Shown one piece after another: positions 31,734 through 48,207 of a DNA stretch of 64,000 nucleotides. Below the pieces are notes generated by a model. The model saw only the letters and a list, made by a program, of their open reading frames with translations, ran no database searches and was not told the origin of the DNA. A program made the position numbers and the translations under genes. The stretch's first letter is position 1. Each line of letters begins with the position of its first letter. Source of the DNA: Pempheris klunzingeri (taxonomy: Eukaryota > Chordata > Actinopteri > Acropomatiformes > Pempheridae); contig NC_092012.1 of the NCBI RefSeq assembly GCF_042242105.1, positions 8,871,470 to 8,935,469 on the forward strand, read 5' to 3'.

Positions 31734-32215
31734 GAGGCTGCTATCAGCACTTTGGCCTTGCAGCAGTTGAAGCAGTGCAGCAGAGACTTGGTCCGGATGT
31801 TTTGGTTGAGCAGAGCCACAGGGGAGCCTAATTTAGCCAGAGCCAGCCAGGTAAACATGAAGGCGGGTTCGTTCCCCATGAAAAGCGCGACGGTGTCCCC
31901 GGGTTTGTACCCGGGATTGGACAGAAGCGCGTTGGCAATTTTGTTGCTCCTTTTATCGGTGCAAGAGTACGAGAAGCTCTCATTCCCAAACACAATGAAG
32001 GGCTTGTCTGGATGCGCAGCGGTCTGCTCCAAGAAACGGTCCAAAACAAAGTAGAAAGGTCTCCTTCTGCGCCTCGAGACAAACCTCACTAAAATCCGCA
32101 GGAGATCCCTGAAATACAGAACATCCGTCCAGAGATAAGGGCAGAAAGCTCTGAGTGCGGATGGGATGAGGAGGATTGTTGCTAAAATGACTGAAAGAAC
32201 ATACACCTCCATCAT
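25365..32215 (-). CDS. slc27a2: Very long-chain acyl-CoA synthetase / fatty acid transport protein 2, copy B
   Basis: Same enzyme family as the neighbour at 18507-22494. Exons (5' to 3'): 31732-32215, 30794-31003, 30538-30696, 29064-29188, 27632-27826, 27031-27121, 26590-26788, 26033-26130, 25752-25882, 25365-25541; 622 aa from the first of two adjacent ATGs (32215; the second is at 32212). Internal exons have exactly the lengths and phases of copy A, showing tandem duplication. N-terminal hydrophobic segment, AMP-binding YTSGTTGLPK (226-235), [19 protein letters not shown] and VTGTFKQMK are intact, so it should be active. The protein ends GDSKL: SKL is the classical type 1 peroxisomal targeting tripeptide. 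The first splice donor is formed by a CA/GT microsatellite. Introns are longer than in copy A. Confidence 0.95.
31679..31731. repeat. (CA)26 microsatellite abutting a splice donor
   Basis: Uninterrupted CA dinucleotides, 53 bases. Read on the minus strand it is a GT run that begins right at the 3' edge of slc27a2 copy B exon 1, so its first GT is the donor of intron 1. Confidence 0.95.
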
Positions 32216-34774
32216 GGTTTCCCGTTTAAAAGCCACAAGTCTTTCCAAAAAAAAAAAAAAAGAAAGAAAGAAAGAAAGGGAGAAAGGGAGAAAAAAGTGC
32301 AGCCCCTGATGCAAAACGGGGAGTGTTGGAAATGTTCAGCTGGGCGGAGCATTTTCTCAAAAAGTAGGTTAAGTTCATGGCAAATATTTGAATAATTTGG
32401 AGTATTGTTTGTAGGAAATATTGCTCAGCAGCAGTAGGTCTTCAGAGCTGGCCAAGAGTCATTTTGTGAGCAACAAAGGTAAAGTGTGCAAAAATAGATA
32501 AATAAATGAATAAATAATAAATAATAATAATAAATAAATAGTACCCACACATGTCAAACATTTAGGGAGGCTGGGCTGCACAAGCCTAAGCCTAAGTCAC
32601 ATGTCAGCCATTCACAAAAGAAGAGTTTGACCATCTAACCTGATAAAACTTCATTTTCAGTGTCATTATCAATCCCAGAGATTATAGGCTAATAGGGTTG
32701 GAAAGAAGAAAAAAAAAAAAAAAGCTTCTGCTACATAAATCTGTGTTTGTTTATTGGACTTTGAAATGATGGATACTTTTTTTTTTTACCTCTCTGGGCC
32801 TCAAACAGTAATTTAAATGAAACCACATGGGAAGTTAAGAAGGTTTTGGCTCTTTGGTCGAACTGCTAACAACCCATGATGTCTGAAACATGTCCGGGGG
32901 CTTTGTAAGAGGTCACAAGCCAAAAACGAGGAGATAACGAACAGTCAATAATGGCTAAAATATCTAAACCAGAGGCCAAGAATACTGTTTTTAAAACAAA
33001 CAAAAGCGGTAAAGCATTTCAGAAGGACACTGTCCTATGAGACCATGTTGTTTTGAAAATTTGCATCACTGTGAATTGTGAATTTCAGCGCCGTGGGACT
33101 AATAGAGGAATCTCTTATCACTGTGAGTCCCACACTGTGGCCCTGAGAGCTCCGTGCAGACAGACACAACAAAAGCACACGAAGAAAAACATCCTCAGCA
33201 ACGCGACAACACATCTGCAGCATTTAGACAACACACGCTGGTTGTTGCCACTGAGGCTTCAAGTCAGTGAAGTTGGGTCAGTGTGTCATCCACAGACAAG
33301 GACAGTATTTCAATTAAGCATACGTGAAATACGTCTTGAATTACTTGTGAGTGTTTCCTTATTTGTATTTTGCTGGATGGAAAAAATAAGATGTAATTTT
33401 GTGACAAAATACTTTAAGAACGTACTCATTAAAGTATATTATTTAATGTCATTTTACTCTGGAATACGACAGGTCCAGCAAATATTTTCTTTGTGTTCCT
33501 CCTGAACAGTGGCTTGAGGATTAGATCTTGCACGATACAGCGATCTTACTGATAAACATCATAATAAAACTGAGGAAAAGTAGCAAAAATGTGCTCTAGA
33601 ATTGGCAAATATACTGTACTGCTACTACAAATGTTAAGCACAAAATACTTGCATTTTGATTTAATGCATTTTCCCATATCAGTATTTTATTTTGCTATAT
33701 TTGACCAGAAAGTATTTGTATTCGTAACAAGACATTTTTTGATGTATCTGTTTGCATTTGCTCTGGATTTCTGACCTCTGCTGCTGCTCTACTTTACGCA
33801 TGCGCTGAAAATTGCCACTGCACGCACCTCGTAAAGACCTTGCAGAGCGAAAAAGCAGAATTTTAGTGGTTATTTTAATTATTTCCGAGGAGATGTAGTG
33901 TTTATGCTGGATAAAGTGTTGACAGACGACCTGCAGTCTGCATAATAATCATTATTAGACCAGAAACACCCAGAAATACCATTAGGTTAAAGGCTAGAGG
34001 AGGAGGCCGTAGCATTGTAGTGATAATAAGCTGACCTCAGTTTCAATGTTAAAAAGTTACACATTATTACATTTTTTGAGGGGGAGGAAGTTGTTATAGG
34101 TCATGGATTATGAATTATGCTGAAATGTTAAATTATCAGTGAAGCTGCTTTGACAATTGTGGCCACTAGATGCTGCTGTGTCACCTGAGTATGTCAAGTC
34201 AGCATTATCGTTGTCCTTGTCTCCTTTTGTACTACTACAATTCCCAATGTCAGTAAGGCTCTAAAGCTCTATTTCTTTGGATATGCTTCCACGTGGTAAG
34301 CACACGCTGCAGAACAAACTGCTCGTGTGCACAGTGGAGAAATTACCCAACAAATATAAGACTTTTTTTGTTTTCTTGTTGATTAGATCACCCATTTAAA
34401 GAATAAAACAAGAAAACAGTCGTTTTCCTTTCTAAAAGCCTATAAAACCAGAGGTTTTACTGCTTTCCAGTCTCTTATTTCATCAAATAGATAAGTTAAA
34501 ATACAAATCATGGCAACAACAAGCTGTTCAAGCCATGTCCAGCACTGCTGTCTTCTGGAAACACTTCCATTGTCATATCTAAAACTGTATTTGCAGTGTG
34601 TTTTCTAAATGTTTTTGATTATGCAAAATAAACATATTTTTAGTTACAACTCCCGTCAACTCTTTAGCACAACATCGGATGGCTTGATAAGGGAGCAATG
34701 GTTTAATTTTGGGGAAACAGGCTTATTCTTTTTCTAGCTGTCACTTTCAGATGACTTGAAACCTTCCTGTCTGG

Positions 34775-35000
34775 TAAATATGAGGCGACAGTCAGCAGCT
34801 GGTTAGCTTAGCTTAGCAAAAAGACTGGAAACAGCTCATCTGGCTCTGGCACAAAGGAAACAAAGTCTGCCAAGCAGTACGCTTAAAGCTCAGTAAATGT
34901 ATTTCATTTGTTAAAATACAACAGTGTAAAAACCACAGGTTGCAGTTGCATGGGGGGGGTTCATGTCTATTTCTTTCTGAACTCTCGTTGTCACTGCAAG
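34775..35000. repeat. Relic of foldback repeat family
   Basis: GTAAATATGAGGCGACAGTC-AGCAGCTGGTTAGCTTAGCTTAGCA then AAGACTGGAAACAGCTCATCTGGCTCTGGCACAAAGG resembles, in part, the elements at 56232-56545 and 57826-58090. Ends are not preserved. Confidence 0.6.
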
Positions 35001-35414
35001 TTTGCCACCAGCACAAACTCCAGTAAGTCACTGCATTGTGTATGTCAGCTATGTATCTACGTGCCTGTTTGGATATTTTTCTACCCCCTGGTGCCCATGA
35101 ATTGATTAATGCAGCTTTAATGATAAAACAGTTGAGTTCACAAAATACCCTTTGTGACCGTTGGACCAGTAAATGATGCTACTGGGAGCTGACGCATCCT
35201 TGGTGCATATATCTTTGAACTTTGGGCATCAGCCAGAGATCTTTTTTTTTTTTGAGGGCAAAGTAATATCAGCGGTCACTGAGGTCTTTGGGTTGTGAAA
35301 CTCTTGTGAGCACACTCCAACGAAGCATGTGGTGACCCAGCCTGCACGAGGCTATCTATCCCTTTGATTAGGTGAACTCCTTTTTTGCCCTTTGCAGTGC
35401 TCTGCAGTGTGTGG

Positions 35415-35415
<1 letters not shown>

Positions 35416-35451
<36 letters not shown>
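35416..35451. repeat. (GT)n microsatellite
   Basis: About 18 GT units, no interruption. Confidence 0.9.
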
Positions 35452-35452
<1 letters not shown>

Positions 35453-36017
35453 TAATGTTCCCAAGACTGCTAATGTTATTCCATTACACTGGATTCAAAA
35501 GAATGAAAAGAGAAAGCATGACAAAACACGGTCACTTCTCGAGGTGCTAGTCAGCTTTAGTGAATGTGCTTATTTTTTAATAGACCAGTGGCTTTTTTTA
35601 ATGACCAACACAGGAAATATTAATAAAAGAGGGTTGAAAAAAATCATTATTCTCAGAGTTGTAGACTTAATTTTGGTTTTGAATTACTGAATAAATAAAT
35701 CAGATCACAAAAAGGTTCCATTTATGTCTTTTTATCCAGCAGCAAAAAAGATGTATCCCAGTGATTTGTGGACTACTTTGCAATGCAGACATGTCTTATA
35801 TTATTTCATAGTGTCGCTTAATTATCTCTTTTGAGCAAAAACCAGGGGAGGACAGGAATAATCTGCACAATGACAATACTTCTTGAGACATTTTGCGCAC
35901 TTCTCCTTGGAAACTTTTAAATGCCACTAGGCCAGTTGATAAGAATTTGCTGGCGTAAGGGATTGTGTTTCAGGAATGCCTTTTCTCAAGTCACGTTGCC
36001 CCACAACATGAAGGCGA

Positions 36018-36056
36018 CCAATGGTCTAAGAGACACGTAGACCCTCTCCTATAAAG
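36018..36056 (+). promoter_or_regulatory. gatm: CCAAT and TATA boxes of gatm
   Basis: CCAAT at 36018-36022 and TATAAAG at 36050-36056 have the usual spacing of a core promoter. A start near 36080-36085 would give a 5' untranslated region of about 60-65 bases before the ATG at 36146. Confidence 0.55.
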
Positions 36057-36145
36057 CTGAGGCGTCTTCATTCATGAGCAAACTGAGACGCGGATCCTGC
36101 GCTGCCGTGTGATTTTCACTGTCACGCTCACTATTACTTTGGACA

Positions 36146-39838
<3,693 letters not shown>

Positions 39839-40849
39839 CCTTGCCAGAAATAGGCAGTTTTTATTGAGCTTTGAAGAATCAAGCCTCAGTCCCGAATCCT
39901 AACACCACTGTAATTGTCGAGTCTTTATTGTCAGTCAATCATGTATGTACACACAAGTTAATGAGCTTTGTGATACAAAACCTACTGTCATGACAGCAAT
40001 CTTATCATGACACGTGGCACCAAAGTGCTTCTCTGGATCGGGTCTTTCTGTCCTAAATGAACATGTATGAATTGTTTTGATTTGACATTGCTGTACATCT
40101 CAGTGCCTTTGCAAACAGCTTTGTTCAAAGCGTTGCTCAATAGTAACAAATCACTTCACTTCAATCAGTAATCTCAATATTAACTGCATTTCTGGCCTGG
40201 CTGTTGTGAAGCTGAATTAGGGCTTATACATCTTAGAAGTCATAACTCTGAGGACAAGGTACAATTTGGTATGCGAAAGTCAAACAAGGGCACAGGAGGG
40301 AAGGAGCTACCTCCTCATGAAAAGTCAGAAACCATAGTTCTATCTTTTTCCAAAGTATTTTTTTACTTAAAGAAATGTATAAAAGTTGTTACGTAGGTCA
40401 TTAAACAATATTATCTTATCGCTAGTATATTATTTTGTAAAGGTTTTAATTGATTGAACAGACAAAGTTCTATTTATATTTTTCATATTCTTTATTGGAT
40501 TTCCCGACAATTCGTGTTTTTATATATTTACGTAAAAAGTATGCGGTCCATATCAGACATTGTATACCTTTTTCCTCTGCTGTTTTCTCCTATTGCAAAT
40601 CTGGGCCAGTTATATGCTACTAGTCATTCTCACTGCTTGGCTGCTTTTGTGTGCAAAGCAAAAATGCTTAAAGAATGAAAGATGTTTTTGTTGTGGAGAT
40701 TTATGTTTTATAATTCCTGTGCTGCATAAACAGTTGGAAATAGGATGTTTACCTCTTCAAATCTGCCTTGATGCTTATTTTGAAACAATGAAATCAAGGG
40801 AAGTTATGGCTCAACAGAGGAATGCAAGTGTTTTGTATTATGCAATGTT

Positions 40850-40855
40850 ATTAAA
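40850..40855 (+). terminator. gatm: Possible gatm poly(A) signal
   Basis: ATTAAA (repeated at 40860-40865), followed by a GT/T-rich stretch (GTCTTGTGTCATTTTTGTGA) of the kind found after cleavage sites. It would give a 3' untranslated region of about 1 kb. Confidence 0.4.
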
Positions 40856-40997
40856 TATAATTAAAAAAAGAGTCTTGTGTCATTTTTGTGATCGTGCTTG
40901 TTTTTGATTATATTCTTAGTCACATTTAACATATTTGTGTCTGTTAATCAACTATTATTGGTGTGAAAAAGCAGCCCCGTCACCAATATCACTGGAA

Positions 40998-41190
40998 ATA
41001 TGAGAAATACTAACATCTTTTACATAAGTCAGAGTATTAATACTACAAGTTAAAAATACTTAATCATAAATAAAAGTCCTACAATAATAAACATACACGA
41101 GTATTATCAGCTAAATGTACTTCAATGTGCTGTAATGTAGGAAAACTAATAGTACTCATTACACATTATGGCCTCTTTCATAGTGTTGTA
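40998..41190. mobile_element. Fragment of the TACTTTTACT MITE family
   Basis: GAGTATTATCAGCTAAATGT-ACTTCAATGT and AGTACTCATTACACATTATG-GCCTCTTTCA match the usual interior of this fish repeat family. No ends were seen. Confidence 0.5.
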
Positions 41191-42321
41191 CACTGTTGCC
41201 CATAAAGTTGGAATAATTGTTCAATACCCCCAATTTTGTTAAAGCCTGAATACACAGTTTGCAAAAGTTAATTGTGGTTTAAGTTTCACTGTGATATGTT
41301 TGGAAGAGTTTGATCAATAAAGTTGAGAAGATATACACTTTATTTATCACTTCACCGTTGGATATCAAACGTTTAGCGTAATAAAGCAAGCTGTCATAGG
41401 TCACATAAACCTGGGATCTATTCACCTGCTTGATAAATGGCACCACATTTACTGTAACACCTTTACATCTGTAAACATTAACCAGTTACCTGATGTGTAA
41501 GAGGAGGGAATATTACATCATATATTATACATTATGTAATCCAGACAACTGCAAATGCAAACAGAAAGGAACAGAAATGGATTTCACTGAAAATGAAACA
41601 AAAAAAACTGCTGCTATTTATTTAATGCTTTTATTTAAGTTAAAGGCAGAGTCTTGGTAACTGCTGCTGTATTTAGTGGAGATCTGGAAAAGTGAAATCT
41701 GTGAGCCTTTGTAAAATGAATGGCTGATATTTGGTCATAGGAACTGTTTTCAGTTAATTAAAGTATAAAAACTTTTTTGATACTGTATAATTGATAATTG
41801 TATATGCAATAATAAATCATAACTTACTTTATTGACTCCATTCCCCCCCCCCTCTGGTTGGGGTGAAAGGTCAGTCAGGTCAGTCAGAACATGTAAGGAA
41901 GAAGGAGGCGTTAAAGTGTGGTGCTGTTCCTGATGACCATTAAAAGACAATTGATCAGTCTCAAGATTTACAATATCAGAATATATTTGACACCAACAGC
42001 TCTGTATGTCTCATGAATAACTGCTCACCTCAGAAAACACATTGTACTTTATGTAAGATATTCACTCCTGTATGCACCACTGACCAAATGAAATTAAATT
42101 ACACAGCTTGTAAGTGTAGTGTACGATATATATATTCAAACTAAAAAATAATGAGCAAGGTTAGAGGTAATTATGTAAGTGATAATATATAATATATATA
42201 ATATATAATATAATAAAGTGATCTGCTGTCTGATACTAATTAAATCAGACATCACAAAATGCTGAGAAGGTTTTGACAAAGGGCTCTGACATAAACTGTG
42301 GCTGTTGATCTCTGCAGTCTG

Positions 42322-42335
42322 CTGCCATCTAGTGG
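42322..42335 (-). promoter_or_regulatory. CTCF-like motif
   Basis: On the minus strand CCACTAGATGGCAG, matching the CTCF core CCASYAGRKGGCAG at every position. Occupancy unknown. Confidence 0.4.
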
Positions 42336-44540
42336 TGGACATTACACACAGCACTCTGAACTTTAAAAATTGTTTCTGAATGACACAAACAATGATAATG
42401 ATTTATAATAATATTAAAACCTTTATGCAACAGATAACAGGTCAGAATTGATATATGAATATTTAATCAAATATTTCAGCGTATGAAAACTGAAGGCACG
42501 CACACCTCAAACACTTCCACAAAACCATCATGTTCAGCTTGAACCAAGTCGCTATCCTCCCAAAATCAACTACTTTTTGCTGATATTCTTCTACTACTGG
42601 CCACTTGGCTCCGATTGCTGTGCCAAGTTGTCATCTTTACCCTGAACCCTGACCCTCTGTCTTATACTCCAGAGGGCCAGACTTGCTCTCTGTGGCCTCT
42701 TGGAGCTTAAAACCCAAATGTGTTCTTTAATCTCTTGCTTGAACTTGCTTCTGTCTTCACGGTCAATTTGTTATTTGATCTCTTTTCTCAGCACCGCGCT
42801 CCCAATCTTTGTATTTCCTCTCATACATCTGCTGTTGCACTCAGTGTTCCTCACGCCAGATAAGAACATCACTTTAAACTAAACCCAAATACTGTCTGAA
42901 GTGCGGCCAAAGGAGGACAATTTAAAGACCTTCAGGCTAACAGATCTGATTTGAGACAAACTACTTAAAGGGTGATCCAGTTGTGCTATTAGGAGAACAT
43001 TTTAAGTGGCAAAAGTCTGAATTCACAACTAATTAACCTTCTCGAGACCCCGCTGTGACAGCAAATTACTTCTAAATTGCTAAAATTACTACTGACTAAA
43101 ATAAAAACAGTTCGCCACCAGTAGGCACATCCTGACTACGTGCGGCTCTCTCGACATTCAGCACGAGCATGCGGCCTATTTAACTGTTTCACCTTTGTCA
43201 CAATGTGGCTTGGATCAGGCACTACAGGCTGAGCGCTATCAGGCTAACAGCTGTGGCCTGTGACGCGGCCTGTGGCTGCCTCCTGCACTGATAAATCAGA
43301 ATCACGCTCCGGATTGAAGGTGACCGTGTGTCAGGATAGGTTCACTTGAAGCCACGTTGCCTCCCTTCACAACTGTTCATCCTGTACCTCTTTTTTTTTT
43401 TCCCCTGCTTCTATGTAGTCCTCTGCAGATGGATTGCTTGTTTGTACAGCTGCCTAATTGCGCAATAGTGCAGCTGCCTCAACAACAGGAGAATTGACTG
43501 GGATCTGGTAATGATCAGGGTTCAGCGTTTGCAGGAAAACAGCCGTCTTCGTCTCCGATTCTCTTGATTAATGTAATGACTTTACCGTCTGAATCAGGTC
43601 CAGAACAGTCAGCCAGAGAGGAAGGTGAACTTTTACAGGGGTGGGGGGGGGGATATAGTGTATCTCACAGAATGTGCAGAAGTGCTGATTTTTCATCCAT
43701 ACTGGAGCAAACAATATATGCGGTGGTACTGTAGGATGTGATAAATACCTACAAGGACAAGAGCAGATTGCTAGATGAGATGAGAACTTCAAAAAATACT
43801 TTACACATTATAAACATCTACTACTGCGCAGGCAAAGTAAAAAAAAAAGGTATTAAATACTATTCACACCAGCATATACAGTAACTTTGAAGTGTATTAA
43901 AACAAACAACAACATGAAACATTATATTGTAAAATTGTACTTGAAGCAGAAAGTGCACTTGGGTGGGTAAAGTGTCTTCTGTTGCAGGTTTATCAGATGA
44001 AAATAAAGTTATTTTGGTGTCCTGAGAACAGCTGTGACTGAAGTGATGAATGATGGTGGGACAGTAAAATCACACGTTTTACCCGCTTTACAATGGCGCA
44101 GAAAGTGTGCATTTGCCCTTTAAAGAGGTTATGACGGTTACAGGTGGCCATTATGGGGGAAGATCAAACCAGATTTCCATTCAAATCCACTATGCGGGTT
44201 GGTTACGTTTGTTTCTTCAGTGGCTTGAACCACTTTATCTGTCTTACTTTGAGCTCAGCAAGTCCAGTGTTCAAACCGTAGGTACTCTTTGACTTGTGCT
44301 GTAAACTCAACAAATCAACCAGAGGGTGGATGGATATTTATATTGCACTTTTTCACTTGACTGCTGCTTCTGTATTTACTCTGCCAATGTCAGTTTATGC
44401 CATAATCACTTAAAAATGTTCCTGCATGAAATAAAGTGACAGTAGCCACATACAAGAACACACTAATATAACAGCCTGTGATTGTAGACTACTGTATTTG
44501 AATGCCCACATAATAAATCTACCTATACTGTACCTACAAA

Positions 44541-44790
44541 TTAAAGGGCCACTCTGGTGATTTTGTATTGCACTTCCATAAAGTTGGGTCTGAATTAAAA
44601 CAGTCAGAATTAAAGCAGCAGTAGATATATATCCTGACTTTTAGTCTCTAGGATTGGCCAAGCTCCAGAAACACTGGATCCTCTATTTCCCATAATGCAA
44701 TCAGAGCTTTTTGTTTTGCCCGCTCTGCCTGCTAAATGACCACGTCTTTCACACCCCATGCCCACAGTTTGTAACACACATGGGTCCTCC
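44541..44790. repeat. Dispersed repeat family R4, copy 1
   Basis: Starts TTAAAGGGCCACTCTGGTGA and continues with TTGCACTTCCATAAAGTTGG, CTTTTAGTCTCTAGG, AAGCTCCAGAAACACTGGAT. The same ordered blocks recur, reverse-complemented, at 48208-48352 and 62429-62806. Confidence 0.65.
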
Positions 44791-45827
44791 AAGACTTCTC
44801 TCAAGCAGTGAGAACAGTGCATTGAAGCACTATCACCACTATACAGTAGCCAGCTCACTGTAATTATATAAGCATCTTATTTAATACAGCTGATTGAATG
44901 GGAAGCTTTGTTCATTGCTCAGGTCAAATATTTATTCCCTTTTGAAAATGGTTTATTTGTATTGTTAGAATTCCTCTTCCTTTGTCATCCCAAGGAAGTT
45001 GGATTTGAAATACTGGAGTTCATAAAAAACTATTCATGCTTCTGAACTATAAAACAAAACATTCAGTCAGAAACGTTGCCAATGGCCCGTAGTAGAAAAG
45101 GTCCCGAGTTCATCAGGGAGGCTTTAATCTAATGCTTTGAACATGGTGTTCCTTAACTTGTCGAATGTAACCTGAATGACAGTGTTGCAGTGGATTACAG
45201 CCAAGAACTGTGTGTTACCCAAATATACTACAAGCACAACCTGTGCAGACAATACATAATGCAGCAGCGTGGGCGCAGAGTGGTAAGAAAAACTGTTTAG
45301 TTTTTCTGTGTTGTGTCTGGATGTCCTGTGAGACACAGCCACCAAACTGTTTAAAACTCTCCACTGTTCAGCAGGCACCGGTGACATTAAGTGGAGTAGC
45401 TGCCAATGGCTTCACTGCCCAGTTTACAGTTTACTCTATTGTCTGCTGTGACATCCAGGCTGTTCTGTAGCAATTCAATGAATGTGTGTCAATATGCACC
45501 TTCTCACTGGGCAAAAATGTGGAGCACTAAAAAACTAAATATTTACATTTGGATTAAATTGGACAGAATTTAATAATTTGCTGCCTTCAGAAAAAACTTT
45601 CTATTTTTATACTATTTCTCAGCAGCTGAGAACAATATTTTGTTAATAAAATGGCCACCAGACATATATTATTCAAATGATTGTACTAAATCCTAATTGT
45701 ACTAAAAAAAAAGTTCTATAATAGCTGGTGTGGAAGAAGTCTAACTTAATATATTGTTAGGAAAACATAAATTTTTTTAATGCCACTATGAGAGCATGTC
45801 TAGAATTTGAAATTTTTGGTCATTTGA

Positions 45828-45840
45828 CGCCACCTTGTGG
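45828..45840 (-). promoter_or_regulatory. CTCF-like motif
   Basis: On the minus strand CCACAAGGTGGCG, one mismatch to the CTCF core. Occupancy unknown. Confidence 0.3.
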
Positions 45841-46294
45841 CTGTATGAGAAAATACACTTTAGCTGACCTCAATGCCAACTACTTGGAAAGGCACTTGCA
45901 AGAAGTTATGCAGGACACAATATGGCCAAAGTGGAACATTTTTTACTGTCACAATATCACTAATATAATTGATAAAATATGGTGAGAATTTGGTGCTGCT
46001 AAGAGTAGATCTGATCAGCAAACCCTGCAGCAGGAATGGCACCTTGCTGTTGATATATCAGTATATAAAATATGTGGTATTTATTCAGTATTATCTTCAC
46101 TCGACGCCCGTTCCTGTGACATCTGGACCAGGATTTTTTTTTTTTAATCTAACGTTTAACCTGCAAACACACATGTACAAAAAATTTTGTTTTATATGTT
46201 GAATTAGTTTTCCATGACCTTCTGCTCATGTAATGGTGAATCTTTTGCCATAACAGTGGTTACTTCAGAAATGACTGTGCGGTAGTTTTCTTAC

Positions 46295-46339
46295 GGTGGG
46301 CTGTCAGGATCTACTGACAGGATCTACTGACAGCCCACC
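46295..46339. repeat. Perfect 12-bp inverted repeat with internal direct repeat
   Basis: GGTGGGCTGTCA (46295-46306) and TGACAGCCCACC (46328-46339) are exact complements around a 21-base centre containing GGATCTACTGACAGGATCTAC, itself a direct duplication of GGATCTAC. Nothing around it suggests a gene. Confidence 0.85.
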
Positions 46340-47159
46340 TGGTGTTCTGTCACTAAAACGAGCACCTTCACAGAAGACCTTGAATGTCTGAAGAAACACT
46401 ATCACAGCGCAGCACGCCAACTATTTGATGCACCATCACTATTCGTTTCTTGTACAGCAGCCTTCAAGATTTTCCTTCCAGTGCTTATTGACTTGCTGTT
46501 ACAGCCACAGCGAGGTATGGGTATCAAGAGAGGAACGTGAACTAGTACAGAAGGATTAACTAAGGTTGAATTGTAATGGGGCACTTAAGCTTTCCCCACT
46601 CTGACCAAATGCTTCACACACGACATCACACTCTTATCATATTTTTTCAACCACAACTATAAATCCATTCACCTCTATTGTCTCAAGATATGTTTCAGTG
46701 CCCCTGCAAATAACCCAGGAACGTTCTGCACAGCAAAAGACAACTTGGGAAATTCTTTTGACTGCCTGCAAAAGTGGTGATGAAACCTTGTACTGTTAGA
46801 AATCTCAATAATTATATTAATTTCATTGCAATTCACAGGGGAAACTAATGGAGAGGTGGAGACTGCTTTCACCTACAAAATCAAATTCTAGCTGACTTTA
46901 ACTGTCCACCAATTCTGTCTTATTGGAGACCAACATATAAATGTTATATATTATCAGAAAATCCGTTTTTCTATTGGAAGACATTTCAAATATACTGTAC
47001 AAGCTTCAGTCAATATCAGGCTAATTTTCACACAACAGTCATGTGATCTGTATTTGGTTGAATATGCAAGTTTGTCTATTTTAAATTAAAACACTCAAAT
47101 TTGGTGTATTCACTTTAAGGCCAATTACAAAAGTGCAAAAGGAATTTCATTAGTTAAGC

Positions 47160-47360
47160 CAGTGTTTCCCAGTCCTGGTGCTGGAGGCCCACTGTCCTGC
47201 ATGTTTTAGATGTTTCCCTGCTCCAACACACCTGATTCAAATGAAAGGATCATAATCTGGTTTTGGCAGAGCTTAATGTCACACTGATCAGATGGTTTGG
47301 AGCAGTCAGACGGCTAAAACAAGCAAGAGCAGTGGGCCTCCAGGAGTAGGTTTGCAGTGC
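47160..47360. mobile_element. Foldback MITE (GTGTTTCCCAG family)
   Basis: Left arm CAGTGTTTCCCAGTCCTGGT then GGAGGCCCACTGTCCTGCAT; right arm carries GCAGTGGGCCTCCAGGAGTA in opposite orientation, so the two ends fold on each other. The left arm is a common fish repeat. No coding capacity. Confidence 0.65.
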
Positions 47361-48207
47361 AGTCAAGAAAATACAGGGCTGACACGAGAAAACTCGTGCG
47401 CACAGTGAAGACAAAACATGCTGTCTGACATAAAACCAAACATAAACACATGACGGATTCACTGTCCTGCTGTGGCCCAGCGAAAGAACGTAGCAGCACA
47501 AAGTACAATGATGATAACTGACAGCCAAACACACATAAATGACAAAAGTGCAAATAAGGCGACAGTAAACATGTCATCCCCTCATGAATTATGCAGCCAG
47601 CGTTACTGAAAGCTTTTATAGAACTGAGCATGATCTGTCAGTGGATTCATTTATGTGCTGTCATCTGTCATATCTCTAACATAGACTTATTTAGCTCGTA
47701 CATTCTCCGTATTAAACCGCTGCATTTCTGTTTTATAAAAGCAATAAACCATATAAGGGCTGTGATTTACAGTGGTTTTAAACTTTCATGCCCTGGCTAA
47801 TGCAAACTAACCACATCCACGTGTGATTTGTTGCTTAAAGCTCCAGAAGTAAATGATTATCGATATTAACATTGAATCAGCAATGGTCCATAATGTGCCA
47901 GGGTTTCATATGTTGCACGTCCAACTGAGAATTAACAGCCAAGTCTGAGGCTCTGTGCAGCTTTTAGCCTGTTGAAGCTCGTTCGTCTCGAAGGCAACGC
48001 ACACAGGCGCCATTTCACACACAATAAAGGGGAAATCCAACAATTTTACACGGAGAGGTCAGTTGAGTTGTCACGCGGTGTACTCTGATCATGTTATCAG
48101 GCTTTTCTTAACTTTCCCTGGAAGGTTTTAAATTCACAACAGAAAGTCTGTATTATAAACTTGAGGAAAAGAAAGACGCCGTTTGATGAAAAGATTCTAT
48201 AGGCTGC

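Larger units (their letters stand above)
32216..36010. other. Intergenic region slc27a2 copy B-gatm
   Basis: No gene recognised. It contains a purine/pyrimidine simple stretch beside the copy B start (32240-32285), an AATA-rich run (32495-32540), poly-A tracts, a foldback-repeat relic near 34775-35000 and a GT microsatellite (35416-35451). The promoters of copy B (left end) and gatm (right end) should lie in it. Confidence 0.6.

Noticed and set aside
33053-33505. Open frame of 150 codons on the plus strand
   Set aside because: Low-complexity, Gln/His/Thr-rich then hydrophobic; no recognisable family and no supporting splice sites.
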